DNA of 64,000 nt from Telluribacter humicola (GCF_017355935.1 NZ_JAFIQT010000001.1:558001-622000); one strand, 5' to 3'. Shown: positions 35,781 to 45,747, counted from the stretch's first letter. Notes: generated by a model not told the origin, from the letters alone. A program made the numbers and translations.

Positions 35781-35836
35781 AAGGCAAGTCGAGTACAGGC
35801 CAACAGAGTGTCAAGAACCAGCAAAAACAAAAAGTA

Positions 35837-36142
35837 ATGAATCAAAAAATTCGCATTAAGCTTAAATCTTTCGACCATAATCTGGTTGATAAGTCAGCCG
35901 AGAAAATCGTTAAGGCTGTAAAGGCTACAGGAGCTGTAGTTAGTGGTCCAATCCCTCTTCCAACTGAGAAGGAGATCTTCACTGTACTACGTTCACCCCA
36001 CGTTAACAAGAAGTCACGGGAGCAGTTCCAGCTTTGTACGTACAAGCGTCTGGTTGATATCTTCTCAACTAGCGCCAAGACTGTAGATGCCCTGATGAAG
36101 CTTGAGCTTCCCAGTGGTGTTGATGTAGAGATCAAAGTATAA
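35837..36142 (+). CDS. rpsJ: 30S ribosomal protein S10
   Basis: 101 residues, a small-subunit head protein that in other bacteria also works as NusE in transcription antitermination. Recognised by [40 protein letters not shown] and the end [11 protein letters not shown]. It is usually the first gene of the S10 operon; here a terminator and a fresh promoter separate it from rplC. Confidence 0.97.
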   Translation: MNQKIRIKLKSFDHNLVDKSAEKIVKAVKATGAVVSGPIPLPTEKEIFTVLRSPHVNKKSREQFQLCTYKRLVDIFSTSAKTVDALMKLELPSGVDVEIKV

Positions 36143-36277
36143 TTACTCGGCGTTAGAGCCGACGACATATGGGTATTATCGGGTGAAGGTCCGGATTCCA
36201 CTGGAAACCACATCTGAGTTCATTTCCGCTAAAAGCATCTGCCAGTCAGAAAATAGTAGCTTTTACGGTACAAAATG

Positions 36278-36310
36278 AGGTCAGGTGTATAATACGCCTG
36301 ACCTTTTTTG
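36278..36310 (+). terminator. Intrinsic terminator between rpsJ and rplC
   Basis: AGGTCAGGTG and CGCCTGACCT form a 10-bp stem with one wobble pair, followed by TTTTTT (36305-36310). It separates rpsJ from the rest of the cluster. Confidence 0.8.
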
Positions 36311-36339
36311 CTGATACTCAAAATAATAAACGGAATGGG

Positions 36340-36371
36340 TTTGGATGCTAAATTGCAAATTTCTAACTTTG
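36340..36371 (+). promoter_or_regulatory. Canonical Bacteroidota promoter for the rplC operon
   Basis: TTTG (36340-36343), a 20-base spacer and TAACTTTG (36364-36371) match the consensus exactly. It lies 51 bases before the rplC ATG and so also excludes the longer rplC frame that starts at 36345. Confidence 0.85.
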
Positions 36372-36422
36372 CACTCCGTTTTTAAAAATAGGTTAATTCC
36401 TGCTATTCTAAAACACAATAAA

Positions 36423-37043
36423 ATGTCTGGTTTAATAGGTAAAAAAATCGGAATGACCAGTTTGTACAATGCTGACGGGCAGGCTCTGGCATGTACTGTT
36501 ATTCAAGCTGGTCCTTGTGTAGTAACACAAGTAAGATCCGAAGAAAAAGATGGCTATTCTGCGCTGCAGCTAGGCTTTGGTGAGAAGAAAGAAAAGAACA
36601 CCACCAAACCCATGCTCGGTCACTTCAAGAAGGCTAACACAACTCCCAAGCAAAAGCTGGTTGAGTTCAAGTATTTTGAGGAAGAGCACGAACTGGGCAA
36701 AGCCTTAACTATACAGGACATTTTCATCGAAGGTGAATTTGTTGATGTAGTAGGTACTGCTAAGGGACGCGGATTTCAAGGCGTTGTAAAGCGTCATGGA
36801 TTTGCGGGAGTAGGTGGCCAGACTCACGGTCAGCACAACCGTGCACGTCACCCAGGTTCAATTGGTGCTTGTTCGTTCCCATCACGAGTATTCAAAGGCA
36901 TTCGTATGGCCGGTCGTATGGGTAACAATCGTGTAAAGATTCAGAACCTGCGTATTCTGAAACTTATTCCGGAGCAAAACCTCCTAGTAGTAAGCGGCTC
37001 CGTGCCAGGTTCAAAGAATTCATTTGTAATCATTGAGAAATAA
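36423..37043 (+). CDS. rplC: 50S ribosomal protein L3
   Basis: 206 residues, an early-assembling large-subunit protein near the peptidyl transferase centre. Recognised by [39 protein letters not shown], and [17 protein letters not shown] including the glutamine site methylated in some bacteria. The ATG at 36423 is chosen by family alignment and because the promoter lies inside any longer frame. It leads the long operon that continues to rplQ. Confidence 0.97.
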   Translation: MSGLIGKKIGMTSLYNADGQALACTVIQAGPCVVTQVRSEEKDGYSALQLGFGEKKEKNTTKPMLGHFKKANTTPKQKLVEFKYFEEEHELGKALTIQDIFIEGEFVDVVGTAKGRGFQGVVKRHGFAGVGGQTHGQHNRARHPGSIGACSFPSRVFKGIRMAGRMGNNRVKIQNLRILKLIPEQNLLVVSGSVPGSKNSFVIIEK

Positions 37044-37048
37044 TACTG

Positions 37049-37678
37049 ATGGAACTGTCTGTATTAAATATAAAAGGAGAGGATAGCGGTAAAAAAGTGA
37101 CGTTGTCGGAGGATATCTTTGGTATCGAGCCCAACGAGCATGCTATCTACCTAGATGTAAAGCAGTATCTGGCTAACCAGCGTCAGGGTACTCATAAAGC
37201 CAAAGAGCGTGCTGAAGTAAGCTACTCCACACGTAAAATCAAACGTCAGAAAGGTACGGGTGGAGCTCGTGCCGGTAGCATAAAGTCACCCGTGTTCGTT
37301 GGTGGTGGTCGTATATTCGGTCCCCGTCCTCGTGACTACGGTTTCAAAGTGAATAAGAAAGTAAAGACACTAGCTCGTATTTCAGCTCTGGCTGCTAAGG
37401 CGAAAGGTGATTCTATCTCTGTAATTGAGGCTTTCTCATTTGATGCTCCCAAGACAAAGTCATTCCTGAATGTTTTGAACGCGTTGTCTCTGACAAACAC
37501 CAAGACACTGTTGATTTTGCCTGATGTTGATAACAATGTGTATCTGTCTAGTCGTAACATTCCTAAGACGAAAGTTGCCACAGCTGATACGGTCAATACA
37601 TATGACCTCATGAACGCTGAGCGCCTGATCATAAGCGAGCCAGCACTGTCTAAATTGGAAACCCTTTTGAACAAATAA
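37049..37678 (+). CDS. rplD: 50S ribosomal protein L4
   Basis: 209 residues. L4 lines the exit tunnel; its extended loop is visible as KAKERAEVSYSTRKIKRQ followed by KGTGGARAGSIKSPVFVGG (about 55-85). In enterobacteria it also represses its own operon, but that mechanism is not shown here. It begins 5 bases after rplC and ends 3 bases before rplW, so translation is probably coupled. Confidence 0.96.
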   Translation: MELSVLNIKGEDSGKKVTLSEDIFGIEPNEHAIYLDVKQYLANQRQGTHKAKERAEVSYSTRKIKRQKGTGGARAGSIKSPVFVGGGRIFGPRPRDYGFKVNKKVKTLARISALAAKAKGDSISVIEAFSFDAPKTKSFLNVLNALSLTNTKTLLILPDVDNNVYLSSRNIPKTKVATADTVNTYDLMNAERLIISEPALSKLETLLNK

Positions 37679-37681
37679 GCA

Positions 37682-37969
37682 ATGAGTGTACTGAAGCGTC
37701 CGATCATAACCGAGAAGGTAACCGCTCAGGGTGGTCAAGGAAAATACGCCTTCGAGGTAGCCAAAGATGCCAATAAGGTAGAAATCAAAAAGGCTATCGA
37801 GAAAATGTACGGGGTTTCCGTAGAGAGTGTACGCACGATGCGTTGCATTGGGAAAGCTAAATCTCGTATGTCGGGAGGAAAGTTTATCAGCGGAAAAACG
37901 TCAACCTTTAAGAAAGCTATCGTAACGGTAGCTGAAGGCGAGCTGATCGATATCTACGGCGAAGCCTAA
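37682..37969 (+). CDS. rplW: 50S ribosomal protein L23
   Basis: 95 residues at the tunnel exit, the docking site of trigger factor and signal recognition particle. Recognised by LKRPIITEKVTAQGGQGKYA, VEIKKAIEKMYGVSVESVRT and the Bacteroidota-like loop GKAKSRMSGGKFISGKTSTF. It lies tightly behind rplD. Confidence 0.96.
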   Translation: MSVLKRPIITEKVTAQGGQGKYAFEVAKDANKVEIKKAIEKMYGVSVESVRTMRCIGKAKSRMSGGKFISGKTSTFKKAIVTVAEGELIDIYGEA

Positions 37970-38012
37970 AACTAAGTTGACTGATTCACAACATTGATGA
38001 GCAAGTAAAGCA

Positions 38013-38837
38013 ATGGCAGTTAAAAAATTAAAACCAACAAGCCCAGGTCAGCGCTTCCGCGTAGCTCCTTCTTTCGAAGAGATCACTGCGGTAAAGCCTG
38101 AAAGGAGCCTTCTAGAGCCACTTAAGAAATCAGGTGGCCGTAATAACCAGGGCCGTCGTACCATGCGGTACATCGGTGGTGGACATAAGCAGAGGTATCG
38201 TGTTATTGATTTCAAAAGAAATCGTATGGATGCTCCTGCCACAGTAGCAACAATTGAATACGATCCTAACCGTTCAGCCCGTATTGCACTGGTGCAGTAC
38301 GAAGATGGTGAGAAACGCTATATTATTGCTCCTAACGGTCTAAACGTAGGACAAGTAATCGTAGCTGGTAAAGCAGTAGCTCCCGAAGTAGGAAATGCTC
38401 TTCCACTAGCTTCCATGCCTATCGGTACAATTGTACATAATATTGAACTTACGCCTGGTAAAGGTGCTCAGTTTGCCCGTAGTGCAGGTACTTATGCACA
38501 GCTGGTAGCTCGCGAAGGAAAATATGCTGTATTGAAAATGCCTTCTGGCGAGATGCGCATGATCCTTTCGGCTTGTATGGCTACCGTTGGAACAGTTTCT
38601 AATGCTAACCATATGAACGTTAGCATTGGTAAAGCTGGTCGTAAGCGCTGGTTAGGACGTCGTCCTCGTGTAAGAGGTGTTGCTATGAACCCTGTCGATC
38701 ACCCTATGGGTGGTGGTGAAGGACGTGCATCAGGTGGACACCCACGTTCTAGAAACGGTCTCTTGGCTAAGGGTAAGAAGACTCGTAACAAGAATAAGCA
38801 CTCTGAGAAACTGATTATTAGCAGACGTAAAAAATAA
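38013..38837 (+). CDS. rplB: 50S ribosomal protein L2
   Basis: 274 residues, a large-subunit protein needed for subunit association and peptidyl transferase activity. Recognised by [36 protein letters not shown] and the hallmark [20 protein letters not shown] with its conserved histidine. A 43-base gap separates it from rplW. Confidence 0.97.
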   Translation: MAVKKLKPTSPGQRFRVAPSFEEITAVKPERSLLEPLKKSGGRNNQGRRTMRYIGGGHKQRYRVIDFKRNRMDAPATVATIEYDPNRSARIALVQYEDGEKRYIIAPNGLNVGQVIVAGKAVAPEVGNALPLASMPIGTIVHNIELTPGKGAQFARSAGTYAQLVAREGKYAVLKMPSGEMRMILSACMATVGTVSNANHMNVSIGKAGRKRWLGRRPRVRGVAMNPVDHPMGGGEGRASGGHPRSRNGLLAKGKKTRNKNKHSEKLIISRRKK

Positions 38838-38846
38838 AATAGGTAA

Positions 38847-39125
38847 ATGGCACGCTCATTAAAAAAAGGTCCCTATATAGATTTTCGTCTGGAAAATAAG
38901 ATTCAGACGATGAACGATTCGAACAAGAAGTCTGTAATCAAGACATGGTCTCGTCGTTCAATGATCTCCCCTGACTTTATTGGTCATACATTCGCCGTTC
39001 ATAACGGCAATAAGTTCATCCCTGTTTATGTAACTGAAAACATGGTTGGGCATAAACTGGGTGAATTTGCACCTACGCGTAACTTCCGTGGTCACACGGC
39101 AAAAAAGGATAAAGGTAAGAGATAA
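38847..39125 (+). CDS. rpsS: 30S ribosomal protein S19
   Basis: 92 residues in the small-subunit head, in contact with S13. Recognised by [39 protein letters not shown] and [20 protein letters not shown]. It starts 9 bases after rplB. Confidence 0.97.
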   Translation: MARSLKKGPYIDFRLENKIQTMNDSNKKSVIKTWSRRSMISPDFIGHTFAVHNGNKFIPVYVTENMVGHKLGEFAPTRNFRGHTAKKDKGKR

Positions 39126-39188
39126 TTAATGTAGACCGTTGGCTTAGGGTCTTTTAGATACAGAGGCTGACGAATACCTGAAAAGAAC

Positions 39189-39578
39189 ATGGAAGCAAGA
39201 GCAATACTACGAAATGTACCTACCTCACCTCGTAAAATGAGATTGGTAGCTGACATGATTCGCGGTCAGAAGGTCAGCAAAGCTCTGGCCATCTTAAAGT
39301 TTCAGCCCCAGGCTGCCTCCTCTACTCTGCACAAAGTACTACTCTCAGCAGTAGCTAACTGGCAGCAGGGCAATGAGGATGCCAAGATTGAGGATGCTGA
39401 TCTGTACGTAAAAACTGTATTTGTAGATGGTGGACGTATGCTAAAGCGCCTACGCCCTGCCCCCCAGGGTAGAGCCCATCGTATCCGTAAGCGTTCTAAT
39501 CATATCACAATCGTGATTGATGATGCATCTGCTTTTACGATTACTGCAGACAGTGAAGAAAATAATACCGAATCATAA
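39189..39578 (+). CDS. rplV: 50S ribosomal protein L22
   Basis: 129 residues. L22 reaches into the exit tunnel; its beta-hairpin is visible around [20 protein letters not shown] (about residues 80-100), the site of macrolide-related changes in other bacteria. It has an acidic C-terminal tail ([10 protein letters not shown]) beyond the core. Confidence 0.96.
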   Translation: MEARAILRNVPTSPRKMRLVADMIRGQKVSKALAILKFQPQAASSTLHKVLLSAVANWQQGNEDAKIEDADLYVKTVFVDGGRMLKRLRPAPQGRAHRIRKRSNHITIVIDDASAFTITADSEENNTES

Positions 39579-39597
39579 GTAAACGATCTATATACGA

Positions 39598-40380
39598 ATG
39601 GGACAGAAGGTTAACCCGGTAGGTCTAAGACTTGGCATTGTTAGAGGTTGGGAATCGAGCTGGTATGGTGGAAAAGATTTCTCTGACAAACTTGTTGAAG
39701 ACGAAAAAATCCGCAAATACATCCAGGCTCGTATTCCGAAAGGAGCTATCTCACGGGTAGTTATCGAGCGTACCCTCAAGCGTATCACACTGACTATTCA
39801 CACTGCCCGTCCGGGTATCGTGATCGGTAAAGGTGGTGCCGAAGTGGATAAAATCAAAGAAGAGCTTAAGAAGATCACTGGTAAAGATGTTCAGATCAAC
39901 ATTTATGAGATCAAACGTCCGGAGATCGATGCCAAACTGATCGGCGAAACTATCGCTCAGCAGCTGGAAGCTCGTATTTCTTACCGCCGTGCTATGAAGC
40001 AGTCTATCGCTTCAGCAATGCGTGTAGGAGCACAAGGAATTAAACTACGTCTTTCTGGTCGTTTGGGTGGTGCTGAAATGGCACGTACTGAAGAATACAA
40101 AGAAGGTCGTATTCCTCTGCACACTCTTCGTGCTGACATTGATTATGCTATCTCAGAAGCTCAGACTGTATACGGTAAAATCGGTATCAAGGTATGGGTA
40201 TTCAAAGGAGAGCTATACGGCAAGCGTGATCTGACTCCAAGCGCAGCTGCACCAGCTAACAGTGAGCGTAGCGAACGTGGTGGCGAAAGAAGAGGCGGCC
40301 GTGGCGGCGACAACGAAAGAGGTGGTGATCGTGGTGGTGATCGTCGTAAGAGAAGCAGATCTAATAATAAGAAGAAGTAA
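39598..40380 (+). CDS. rpsC: 30S ribosomal protein S3 with Arg/Gly-rich tail
   Basis: 260 residues, part of the mRNA entry channel and helicase. The KH domain with its [20 protein letters not shown] loop (about 79-98) and the C-terminal domain ([20 protein letters not shown]) are typical. The last 45 or so residues form a low-complexity RGG/RGGD tail ending in [11 protein letters not shown], longer than in enterobacterial S3. The tail may bind RNA nonspecifically. Confidence 0.96.
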   Translation: MGQKVNPVGLRLGIVRGWESSWYGGKDFSDKLVEDEKIRKYIQARIPKGAISRVVIERTLKRITLTIHTARPGIVIGKGGAEVDKIKEELKKITGKDVQINIYEIKRPEIDAKLIGETIAQQLEARISYRRAMKQSIASAMRVGAQGIKLRLSGRLGGAEMARTEEYKEGRIPLHTLRADIDYAISEAQTVYGKIGIKVWVFKGELYGKRDLTPSAAAPANSERSERGGERRGGRGGDNERGGDRGGDRRKRSRSNNKKK

Positions 40381-40430
40381 TCAGCAATGGATTTTCTGGC
40401 GCGTGAGCGTCGGTATAAATAAATAAAACC

Positions 40431-40856
40431 ATGTTACAGCCGAAAAGAACCAAATTTCGCAAGCAGCAAAAGGGTAAAGGAGCGTCTCAGGGTATCGCAT
40501 CACGCGGACACGAGATCACTTTTGGCTCCTTTGCTATCAAGGCGCTCGAACCGGGTTGGCTGACTGCCCGTCAGATTGAGGCAGCTCGTATTTCAGTAAC
40601 CCGTGCTATGAAGCGGGAAGGACAGGTGTGGATTCGGGTATTCCCTGATAAGCCTATCACCAAAAAGCCTGCCGAAGTTCGTATGGGTAAAGGTAAAGGT
40701 GCACCCGAATATTGGGTAGCTGTGGTGAAGCCAGGTACTATCTTATTCGAAGCAACCGGCGTTAGCCTGGATACAGCCAATGAAGCACTTCGTCTGGCAG
40801 CTCAGAAACTGCCAATCAAGACAAAGTTCATTGTGCGCCGCGATTATCAGGAATAG
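40431..40856 (+). CDS. rplP: 50S ribosomal protein L16
   Basis: 141 residues, placed by the A-site tRNA and the GTPase-associated region. Recognised by [40 protein letters not shown] and [20 protein letters not shown]. It lies 50 bases after rpsC. Confidence 0.97.
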   Translation: MLQPKRTKFRKQQKGKGASQGIASRGHEITFGSFAIKALEPGWLTARQIEAARISVTRAMKREGQVWIRVFPDKPITKKPAEVRMGKGKGAPEYWVAVVKPGTILFEATGVSLDTANEALRLAAQKLPIKTKFIVRRDYQE

Positions 40857-40903
40857 GCCCAGTGCAACTGCGTATTCTGAACCATACATAATTGAATAAA
40901 GCA

Positions 40904-41104
40904 ATGACTAATAAGGAAATACAAGCTCTTTCAGCTGATCAGTTGAAAGAGCAGATAGCCCAGGAAAAAGAGCGCTTGCTACGGTTGAAGTTCGCTCATG
41001 CGATTTCTCCGGTTGAGAATCCAATCCGGATTCGGTCTTCGCGTAAGCAGATTGCGAGGCTCATGACGGAGCTGTCGGCCAAGTCAAACCAACAGCAACA
41101 ATAG
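40904..41104 (+). CDS. rpmC: 50S ribosomal protein L29
   Basis: 66 residues, a small two-helix protein near the tunnel exit. Recognised by MTNKEIQALSADQLKEQIAQ and ARLMTELSAKSN. The ATG at 40904 is chosen over an in-frame TTG at 40892. Confidence 0.94.
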   Translation: MTNKEIQALSADQLKEQIAQEKERLLRLKFAHAISPVENPIRIRSSRKQIARLMTELSAKSNQQQQ

Positions 41105-41122
41105 TAAAGTAGCTAAGAAATC

Positions 41123-41386
41123 ATGGAGGCATCAAACAGAAATTTGCGTAAAGAAAGAGTTGGCCGCGTTGTGAGCAACAAGATGGAGAAATCTTGTGTG
41201 ATCACCGTAGAACGTAAGGTTAAGCACCCCATGTACGGTAAGTTTATGAGCAAGACTAGCAAACTTATGGTACATGATGAGAACAATCAGGCCGGTATCG
41301 GTGATACGATCCGTGTTATGGAAACCCGTCCGCTTAGCAAGAATAAGCGTTGGAGATTAATTGAAATCCTTGAAAGAGCGAAGTAA
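41123..41386 (+). CDS. rpsQ: 30S ribosomal protein S17
   Basis: 87 residues, a primary 16S rRNA binder with an OB fold. Recognised by [30 protein letters not shown] and [20 protein letters not shown]. It ends two bases before rplN. Confidence 0.96.
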   Translation: MEASNRNLRKERVGRVVSNKMEKSCVITVERKVKHPMYGKFMSKTSKLMVHDENNQAGIGDTIRVMETRPLSKNKRWRLIEILERAK

Positions 41387-41388
41387 TC

Positions 41389-41757
41389 ATGGTACAGCAA
41401 GAATCTAGACTGTCCGTAGCTGACAATAGCGGCGCCAAAGAAGTACTCGTAATCCGAGTACTTGGTGGAACCGGCAAGCGTTATGCTTCGGTTGGCGATA
41501 AGATCGTCGTTACAGTAAAATCAGCACTTTCTTCCAGCAATATGAAGAAAGGTACAGTATCCAAAGCCGTAGTCGTACGCACTAAGAAAGAAGTACGTCG
41601 CAAGGATGGCACTTACATCCGCTTTGAGGATAATGCTGCCGTTCTTCTGAACAATAATGACGAACCTCGCGGTACCCGTATCTTTGGGCCGGTAGCTCGT
41701 GAATTGCGTGAGAAGCAGTTCATGAAGATCGTATCACTGGCACCTGAAGTACTTTAA
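41389..41757 (+). CDS. rplN: 50S ribosomal protein L14
   Basis: 122 residues at the subunit interface. Recognised by [40 protein letters not shown] and the ending [20 protein letters not shown]. It is tightly coupled to rpsQ. Confidence 0.97.
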   Translation: MVQQESRLSVADNSGAKEVLVIRVLGGTGKRYASVGDKIVVTVKSALSSSNMKKGTVSKAVVVRTKKEVRRKDGTYIRFEDNAAVLLNNNDEPRGTRIFGPVARELREKQFMKIVSLAPEVL

Positions 41758-41802
41758 TACGCCAGTGAACCGTAGTTCTTTGAACCGATAAAGAATACAA
41801 AA

Positions 41803-42141
41803 ATGGAAAAGAAGAATACCAAGAAGCCCAAGTTGCATATTCGTACGGGCGATACCGTGAAGGTAATTGCTGGAAACGAGAAAGGTAAAACGGGTCGTGT
41901 TACGTCTGTATTGGTTGAGAAGCAGCGTGCTCTGGTGGAAGGTGTCAATATGATCACTAAACACAAGAAGCCTAATGCTCAGAACCCACAGGGTAGCATC
42001 GAGAAGATCGAAGGCGCTATTCACATCAGTAATCTGATGGTAGTAGATTCGGCTACTGGCGAAGCAACTCGTACCGGCCGCAAGTTGAATGATAAAGGCA
42101 AACTCCAGCGCTTCTCTAAGAAGTCAGGAAACCTTATCTAG
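41803..42141 (+). CDS. rplX: 50S ribosomal protein L24
   Basis: 112 residues with the KOW motif ([20 protein letters not shown], about 17-36). It initiates large-subunit assembly. The basic N-terminus ([16 protein letters not shown]) matches Bacteroidota L24. Confidence 0.96.
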   Translation: MEKKNTKKPKLHIRTGDTVKVIAGNEKGKTGRVTSVLVEKQRALVEGVNMITKHKKPNAQNPQGSIEKIEGAIHISNLMVVDSATGEATRTGRKLNDKGKLQRFSKKSGNLI

Positions 42142-42224
42142 TAGAATAGCTGTTATAACAGCATTGATTTTTAACTATATAAAGTAAGGTGGGTCGGAAA
42201 TCCACCCTAACTGAAAAGCTTCTA

Positions 42225-42791
42225 ATGGCAACTCCAAGATTAAAAGAAAAATACCACGCCGAAGTGGTATCTCAACTGAGAGATAAATTTCAGTACAAGT
42301 CAGTAATGCAGGTACCCCGCCTGACTAAGATTGTTATCAATAAGGGTATTGGTGCGGCAGTTGCTGATAAGAAACTAGTCGATACAGGAGTAGAAGAATT
42401 GTCTTTGATCACAGGTCAGAAGGCAATTGCTACCATCTCTAAGAAGGCTGTATCTAACTTCAAACTTCGCGAGAACATGCCAATCGGCGCCAAAGTGACT
42501 CTTCGCGGAGATCGTATGTACGAATTCCTTGATCGCTTGACTGCTATTGCCATGCCTCGTGTGCGTGACTTCCGTGGAATTAGCGACAAAGGGTTTGATG
42601 GACGCGGTAACTACACATTTGGTGTAAAAGAGCAGATTATCTTCCCTGAGATCAGCATTGAGAAAGTCAATAAGATCTCTGGTATGGATATCACCTTTGT
42701 TACCTCTACTAATTCTGATGAAGAAAGCTACGAGCTGCTGAAAGCACTTGGTATGCCCTTCACCAATGCGAATAATAAGAATCAGTCGTAA
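42225..42791 (+). CDS. rplE: 50S ribosomal protein L5
   Basis: 188 residues, in the central protuberance with 5S rRNA and P-site tRNA contacts. Recognised by [40 protein letters not shown] and [20 protein letters not shown]. The ATG at 42225 ([11 protein letters not shown]) is chosen; the GTG at 42189 would add a prefix unlike the family. Confidence 0.96.
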   Translation: MATPRLKEKYHAEVVSQLRDKFQYKSVMQVPRLTKIVINKGIGAAVADKKLVDTGVEELSLITGQKAIATISKKAVSNFKLRENMPIGAKVTLRGDRMYEFLDRLTAIAMPRVRDFRGISDKGFDGRGNYTFGVKEQIIFPEISIEKVNKISGMDITFVTSTNSDEESYELLKALGMPFTNANNKNQS

Positions 42792-42811
42792 GAAAAGATA
42801 TTCACTGACAA

Positions 42812-43081
42812 ATGGCAAAAGAATCAGTAAAAGCACGGGAAAGAAAAAGACAAAGACTAGTGGCTAAGTACGCTGACAAGCGTGCTAAATTGAAAGAAGC
42901 CGGAGACTGGGTTGGTCTTGATAAATTGCCCCGTAACTCTTCGCCGGTACGTTTACACAACCGCTGTAAGCTAACTGGCCGCCCCCGCGGATACATGCGC
43001 AGATTCGGTATCTCACGTGTTACCTTCCGCGAAATGGCTTCGGATGGTAAAATTCCGGGTGTAACTAAGGCAAGTTGGTAA
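42812..43081 (+). CDS. rpsN: 30S ribosomal protein S14 (zinc-free type)
   Basis: 89 residues. This is the longer, cysteine-poor form, with only one cysteine in [20 protein letters not shown] rather than the two CxxC pairs of the short zinc form. It sits in the small-subunit head. It ends shortly before the internal promoter for rpsH. Confidence 0.96.
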   Translation: MAKESVKARERKRQRLVAKYADKRAKLKEAGDWVGLDKLPRNSSPVRLHNRCKLTGRPRGYMRRFGISRVTFREMASDGKIPGVTKASW

Positions 43082-43086
43082 GACCC

Positions 43087-43117
43087 TTTCAAATCTGATT
43101 TCAATTACTTAACTTTG
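43087..43117 (+). promoter_or_regulatory. Probable internal promoter upstream of rpsH
   Basis: TTTC (43087-43090), a 19-base spacer and TAACTTTG (43110-43117) resemble the Bacteroidota consensus, with one mismatch in the -33 box. It lies 38 bases before the rpsH ATG and may add transcription to the spc genes. Confidence 0.55.
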
Positions 43118-43154
43118 CACGCCTTTTTGAGGGGTGCTTAAACAAGTCACTAAA

Positions 43155-43553
43155 ATGGTAACGGATCCCATAGCAGACTATCTGACTAGAATCAGAAACG
43201 CCATAAAGGCGAAGCACCGGGTTGTAGAGATACCTGCTTCCAACATAAAGAAAGAAATTACAAAAGTACTGTTTGACAAAGGATATATCCAGAGTTATAA
43301 GTTTGATGAAGTTGGTCCTCAGGGCAGCATCAAAATAGCTCTTAAATATAATCCGGTCACCAAGCAGTCAGCTATAGTAAAGCTTCAGCGTGTGAGTAAG
43401 CCAGGTCTTCGTAAGTACTCTGGTGCAACCACTGTCCCTCGCGTATTGAGTGGCCTTGGTACAGTAATCCTTTCAACATCGAAAGGTGTAATGACTGATA
43501 AAGAGGCACGCTCACTCAACGTTGGTGGTGAGGTACTGTGCTTTGTATACTAA
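43155..43553 (+). CDS. rpsH: 30S ribosomal protein S8
   Basis: 132 residues, a primary 16S rRNA binder that is the translational repressor of the spc operon in E. coli. Recognised by MVTDPIADYLTRIRNAIKAK, RKYSGATTVPRVLSGLGTVI and NVGGEVLCFVY. The ATG at 43155 is chosen over a GTG at 43134. Confidence 0.96.
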   Translation: MVTDPIADYLTRIRNAIKAKHRVVEIPASNIKKEITKVLFDKGYIQSYKFDEVGPQGSIKIALKYNPVTKQSAIVKLQRVSKPGLRKYSGATTVPRVLSGLGTVILSTSKGVMTDKEARSLNVGGEVLCFVY

Positions 43554-43573
43554 AATAATAAAGCCCTAAGGCA

Positions 43574-44131
43574 ATGTCACGAATAGGAAAGAAAATCATA
43601 GAACTACCCGCAGGTGTATCAGTAGCAGTTGCTGATGACAATGTGGTGTCGGTGAAAGGCCCTAAAGGAACACTTACTCAGGCAGTAGATCCTGAGATGA
43701 TGGTGGAAATCGAGGGTAATGTGGTAAAGGTATCACGTCCAACTGAGCAGAAGCGTCATAAAGCCCTGCACGGACTGTACCGTTCACTAATCAACAATAT
43801 GGTGATTGGTGTAAGCACCGGATATAAGAGAGAGCTTGAGATCATTGGAGTAGGTTATAAGGCTAGTGTTGCTAACAATATCCTTGAACTTAACCTGGGT
43901 TACTCTCACAACATATTTATGGCTGTGCCTGATGAGATCAAAGTGGCAGCTGTTACCGAAAAAGGTCAGAACCCAAAAGTTATTCTAGAGGGTATTGATA
44001 AAGAATTGATTGGGGTAGTCGCTGCTAAAATAAAGTCACTTCGTAAAGTTGAGCCTTACAAGGGTAAAGGTATTCGTTTCACAGGTGAAGTGGTACGCCG
44101 CAAAGCTGGTAAGTCAGCATCTAAGAAATAA
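43574..44131 (+). CDS. rplF: 50S ribosomal protein L6
   Basis: 185 residues, near the sarcin-ricin loop and factor-binding site. Recognised by MSRIGKKIIELPAGVSVAVA, TGYKRELEIIGVGYKASVAN and EPYKGKGIRFTGEVVRRKAG. The basic tail KSASKK is usual. Confidence 0.97.
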   Translation: MSRIGKKIIELPAGVSVAVADDNVVSVKGPKGTLTQAVDPEMMVEIEGNVVKVSRPTEQKRHKALHGLYRSLINNMVIGVSTGYKRELEIIGVGYKASVANNILELNLGYSHNIFMAVPDEIKVAAVTEKGQNPKVILEGIDKELIGVVAAKIKSLRKVEPYKGKGIRFTGEVVRRKAGKSASKK

Positions 44132-44182
44132 GGTCGGCTTACAGTATAAATTATTTTTAATACTATTAGATAGAATAATAAA

Positions 44183-44536
44183 ATGGCGACTGCAAAAACA
44201 GACAGAAGACAACGCCTCAAATATCATATTCGCAAGAAAGTGCAGGGTACATCTGAGCGTCCACGCTTGACTGTATTCCGGTCTAACACTAACATCTATG
44301 CGCAGATCATTGATGATGAGCAAGGCGTAACTTTAGCAAGCGCTTCTTCGCTGGAACTAGGCGAGAAGAAATGGAATACGAACGTTGAAGCTGCGCAGGA
44401 AGTGGGTAAGAAGATTGCCGAAAAGGCACAGTCTGCAGGTGTAGCAGCGGTTGTATTTGACCGTAATGGTTACCTGTACCACGGAAAAGTTAAAGCATTG
44501 GCCGAAGGAGCCCGTGAGGGTGGTCTCAAATTCTAA
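44183..44536 (+). CDS. rplR: 50S ribosomal protein L18
   Basis: 117 residues, a 5S rRNA-binding protein of the central protuberance. Recognised by [40 protein letters not shown] and [20 protein letters not shown]. It starts 51 bases after rplF. Confidence 0.96.
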   Translation: MATAKTDRRQRLKYHIRKKVQGTSERPRLTVFRSNTNIYAQIIDDEQGVTLASASSLELGEKKWNTNVEAAQEVGKKIAEKAQSAGVAAVVFDRNGYLYHGKVKALAEGAREGGLKF

Positions 44537-44548
44537 GATAGAAGAAAG

Positions 44549-45064
44549 ATGTCTAATCATACAAGACCTGCGAAGGTTAACGAATCAGAACTGAAAGAGC
44601 GTGTGGTTGCTATTAACCGCGTTGCCAAAGTAGTAAAAGGTGGCCGCCGTTTTAGTTTCTCTGCCATTGTAGTGGTAGGAGATGGAAAAGGTGTAGTAGG
44701 CTACGGACTTGGCAAAGCCAATGAAGTAACAGACGCTATCGCTAAGGGTATTGATGACGCTAAGAAAAACTTGGTACAAGTACCTTTGTTGAAAACAACC
44801 GTACCTCATGAGATGGAGGGTAAGTTCAGCGGTGGTTATGTACTGATCAAGCCAGCTGCGCCTGGTACAGGTGTAATCGCTGGTGGTGCTATGCGTGCCG
44901 TGTTAGAGGCTGCTGGTATACATGACGTATTAGCTAAATCAAAAGGCTCTTCTAACCCCCACAACGTGGTTAAGGCTACCGTAGATGCTCTTTTGAAGAT
45001 GCGTGCACCTCATCAGATAGCATTCCAACGCGGTGTGAAGTTGGAGAAAGTGTTTAACGGGTAA
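44549..45064 (+). CDS. rpsE: 30S ribosomal protein S5
   Basis: 171 residues, important for decoding accuracy. The N-terminal double-stranded RNA-binding fold ([20 protein letters not shown]) and the C-terminal domain ([20 protein letters not shown]) are intact. It lies 12 bases after rplR. Confidence 0.97.
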   Translation: MSNHTRPAKVNESELKERVVAINRVAKVVKGGRRFSFSAIVVVGDGKGVVGYGLGKANEVTDAIAKGIDDAKKNLVQVPLLKTTVPHEMEGKFSGGYVLIKPAAPGTGVIAGGAMRAVLEAAGIHDVLAKSKGSSNPHNVVKATVDALLKMRAPHQIAFQRGVKLEKVFNG

Positions 45065-45106
45065 AACCAGGTCAACAATAGGTTCGGCCTCTAATCACAA
45101 GAAACC

Positions 45107-45286
45107 ATGTCAAAAGTACGTATAACCCAGATCAAGAGTACCATTGATCGTCCTGAAACACAGAAGCGGACTATTAAAGCACTTGGCTTGGGAAAGATCA
45201 ACCGCTCGGTTGAAAAAGAAAATTCTGATGCCATTGCGGGTATGATCCGTAAGGTGAATCACTTGGTCAAAGTAGAAGAAATTTAA
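45107..45286 (+). CDS. rpmD: 50S ribosomal protein L30
   Basis: A 59-residue protein starting MSKVRITQIKSTIDRPETQK, with ALGLGKINRSVEKEN and MIRKVNHLVKVEEI. These are typical L30 features, and the place between rpsE and rplO is the standard one. The ATG is at 45107 and the TAA at 45284-45286. Confidence 0.95.
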   Translation: MSKVRITQIKSTIDRPETQKRTIKALGLGKINRSVEKENSDAIAGMIRKVNHLVKVEEI

Positions 45287-45300
45287 AAAGTATTACAACT

Positions 45301-45747
45301 ATGAATCTTAGTTCATTAAAACCGGCAGCTGGTTCTGTTCGTGATAGAAAGCGGGTAGGTCGCGGAACGGGTTCTGGAAGAGGAGGTACCTCAACGCGTG
45401 GTCATAAAGGTGCTCAGTCGCGTTCAGGTTACAGCCAGAAGCGTGCTTTTGAAGGTGGTCAGATGCCCATCCAGCGCCGTCTTCCAAAGTTCGGTTTCAA
45501 TAATATCAATCGTGTTGAGTACAAAGCAATAAACTTGGATGCTATTCAGGCCCTGGTTGAGAAAACAGGTGCTACTGTAGTAGATGTCGAGTTGTTGCGT
45601 AACAATGGTCTGATTAGCAAGAAAGACCTTGTTAAAGTTCTTAATCGCGGCGAAATCAGTGCAGCTGTAGAAGTACAGGCTCACGGATTTTCAGGTTCCG
45701 CTGTTAAGGCTATCGAAAAGGCTGGAGGAAAAGCAATAAAATTGTAA
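45301..45747 (+). CDS. rplO: 50S ribosomal protein L15
   Basis: 148 residues with the Gly/Arg-rich N-terminus (RKRVGRGTGSGRGGTSTRGH) that threads into 23S rRNA, and the C-terminal domain ending SAVKAIEKAGGKAIKL. Its place before secY is conserved. Confidence 0.97.
   Translation: MNLSSLKPAAGSVRDRKRVGRGTGSGRGGTSTRGHKGAQSRSGYSQKRAFEGGQMPIQRRLPKFGFNNINRVEYKAINLDAIQALVEKTGATVVDVELLRNNGLISKKDLVKVLNRGEISAAVEVQAHGFSGSAVKAIEKAGGKAIKL

Noticed and set aside
36345-36422. N-terminal extension of rplC in the same frame
   Set aside because: The extension overlaps the consensus promoter and has no similarity to L3.
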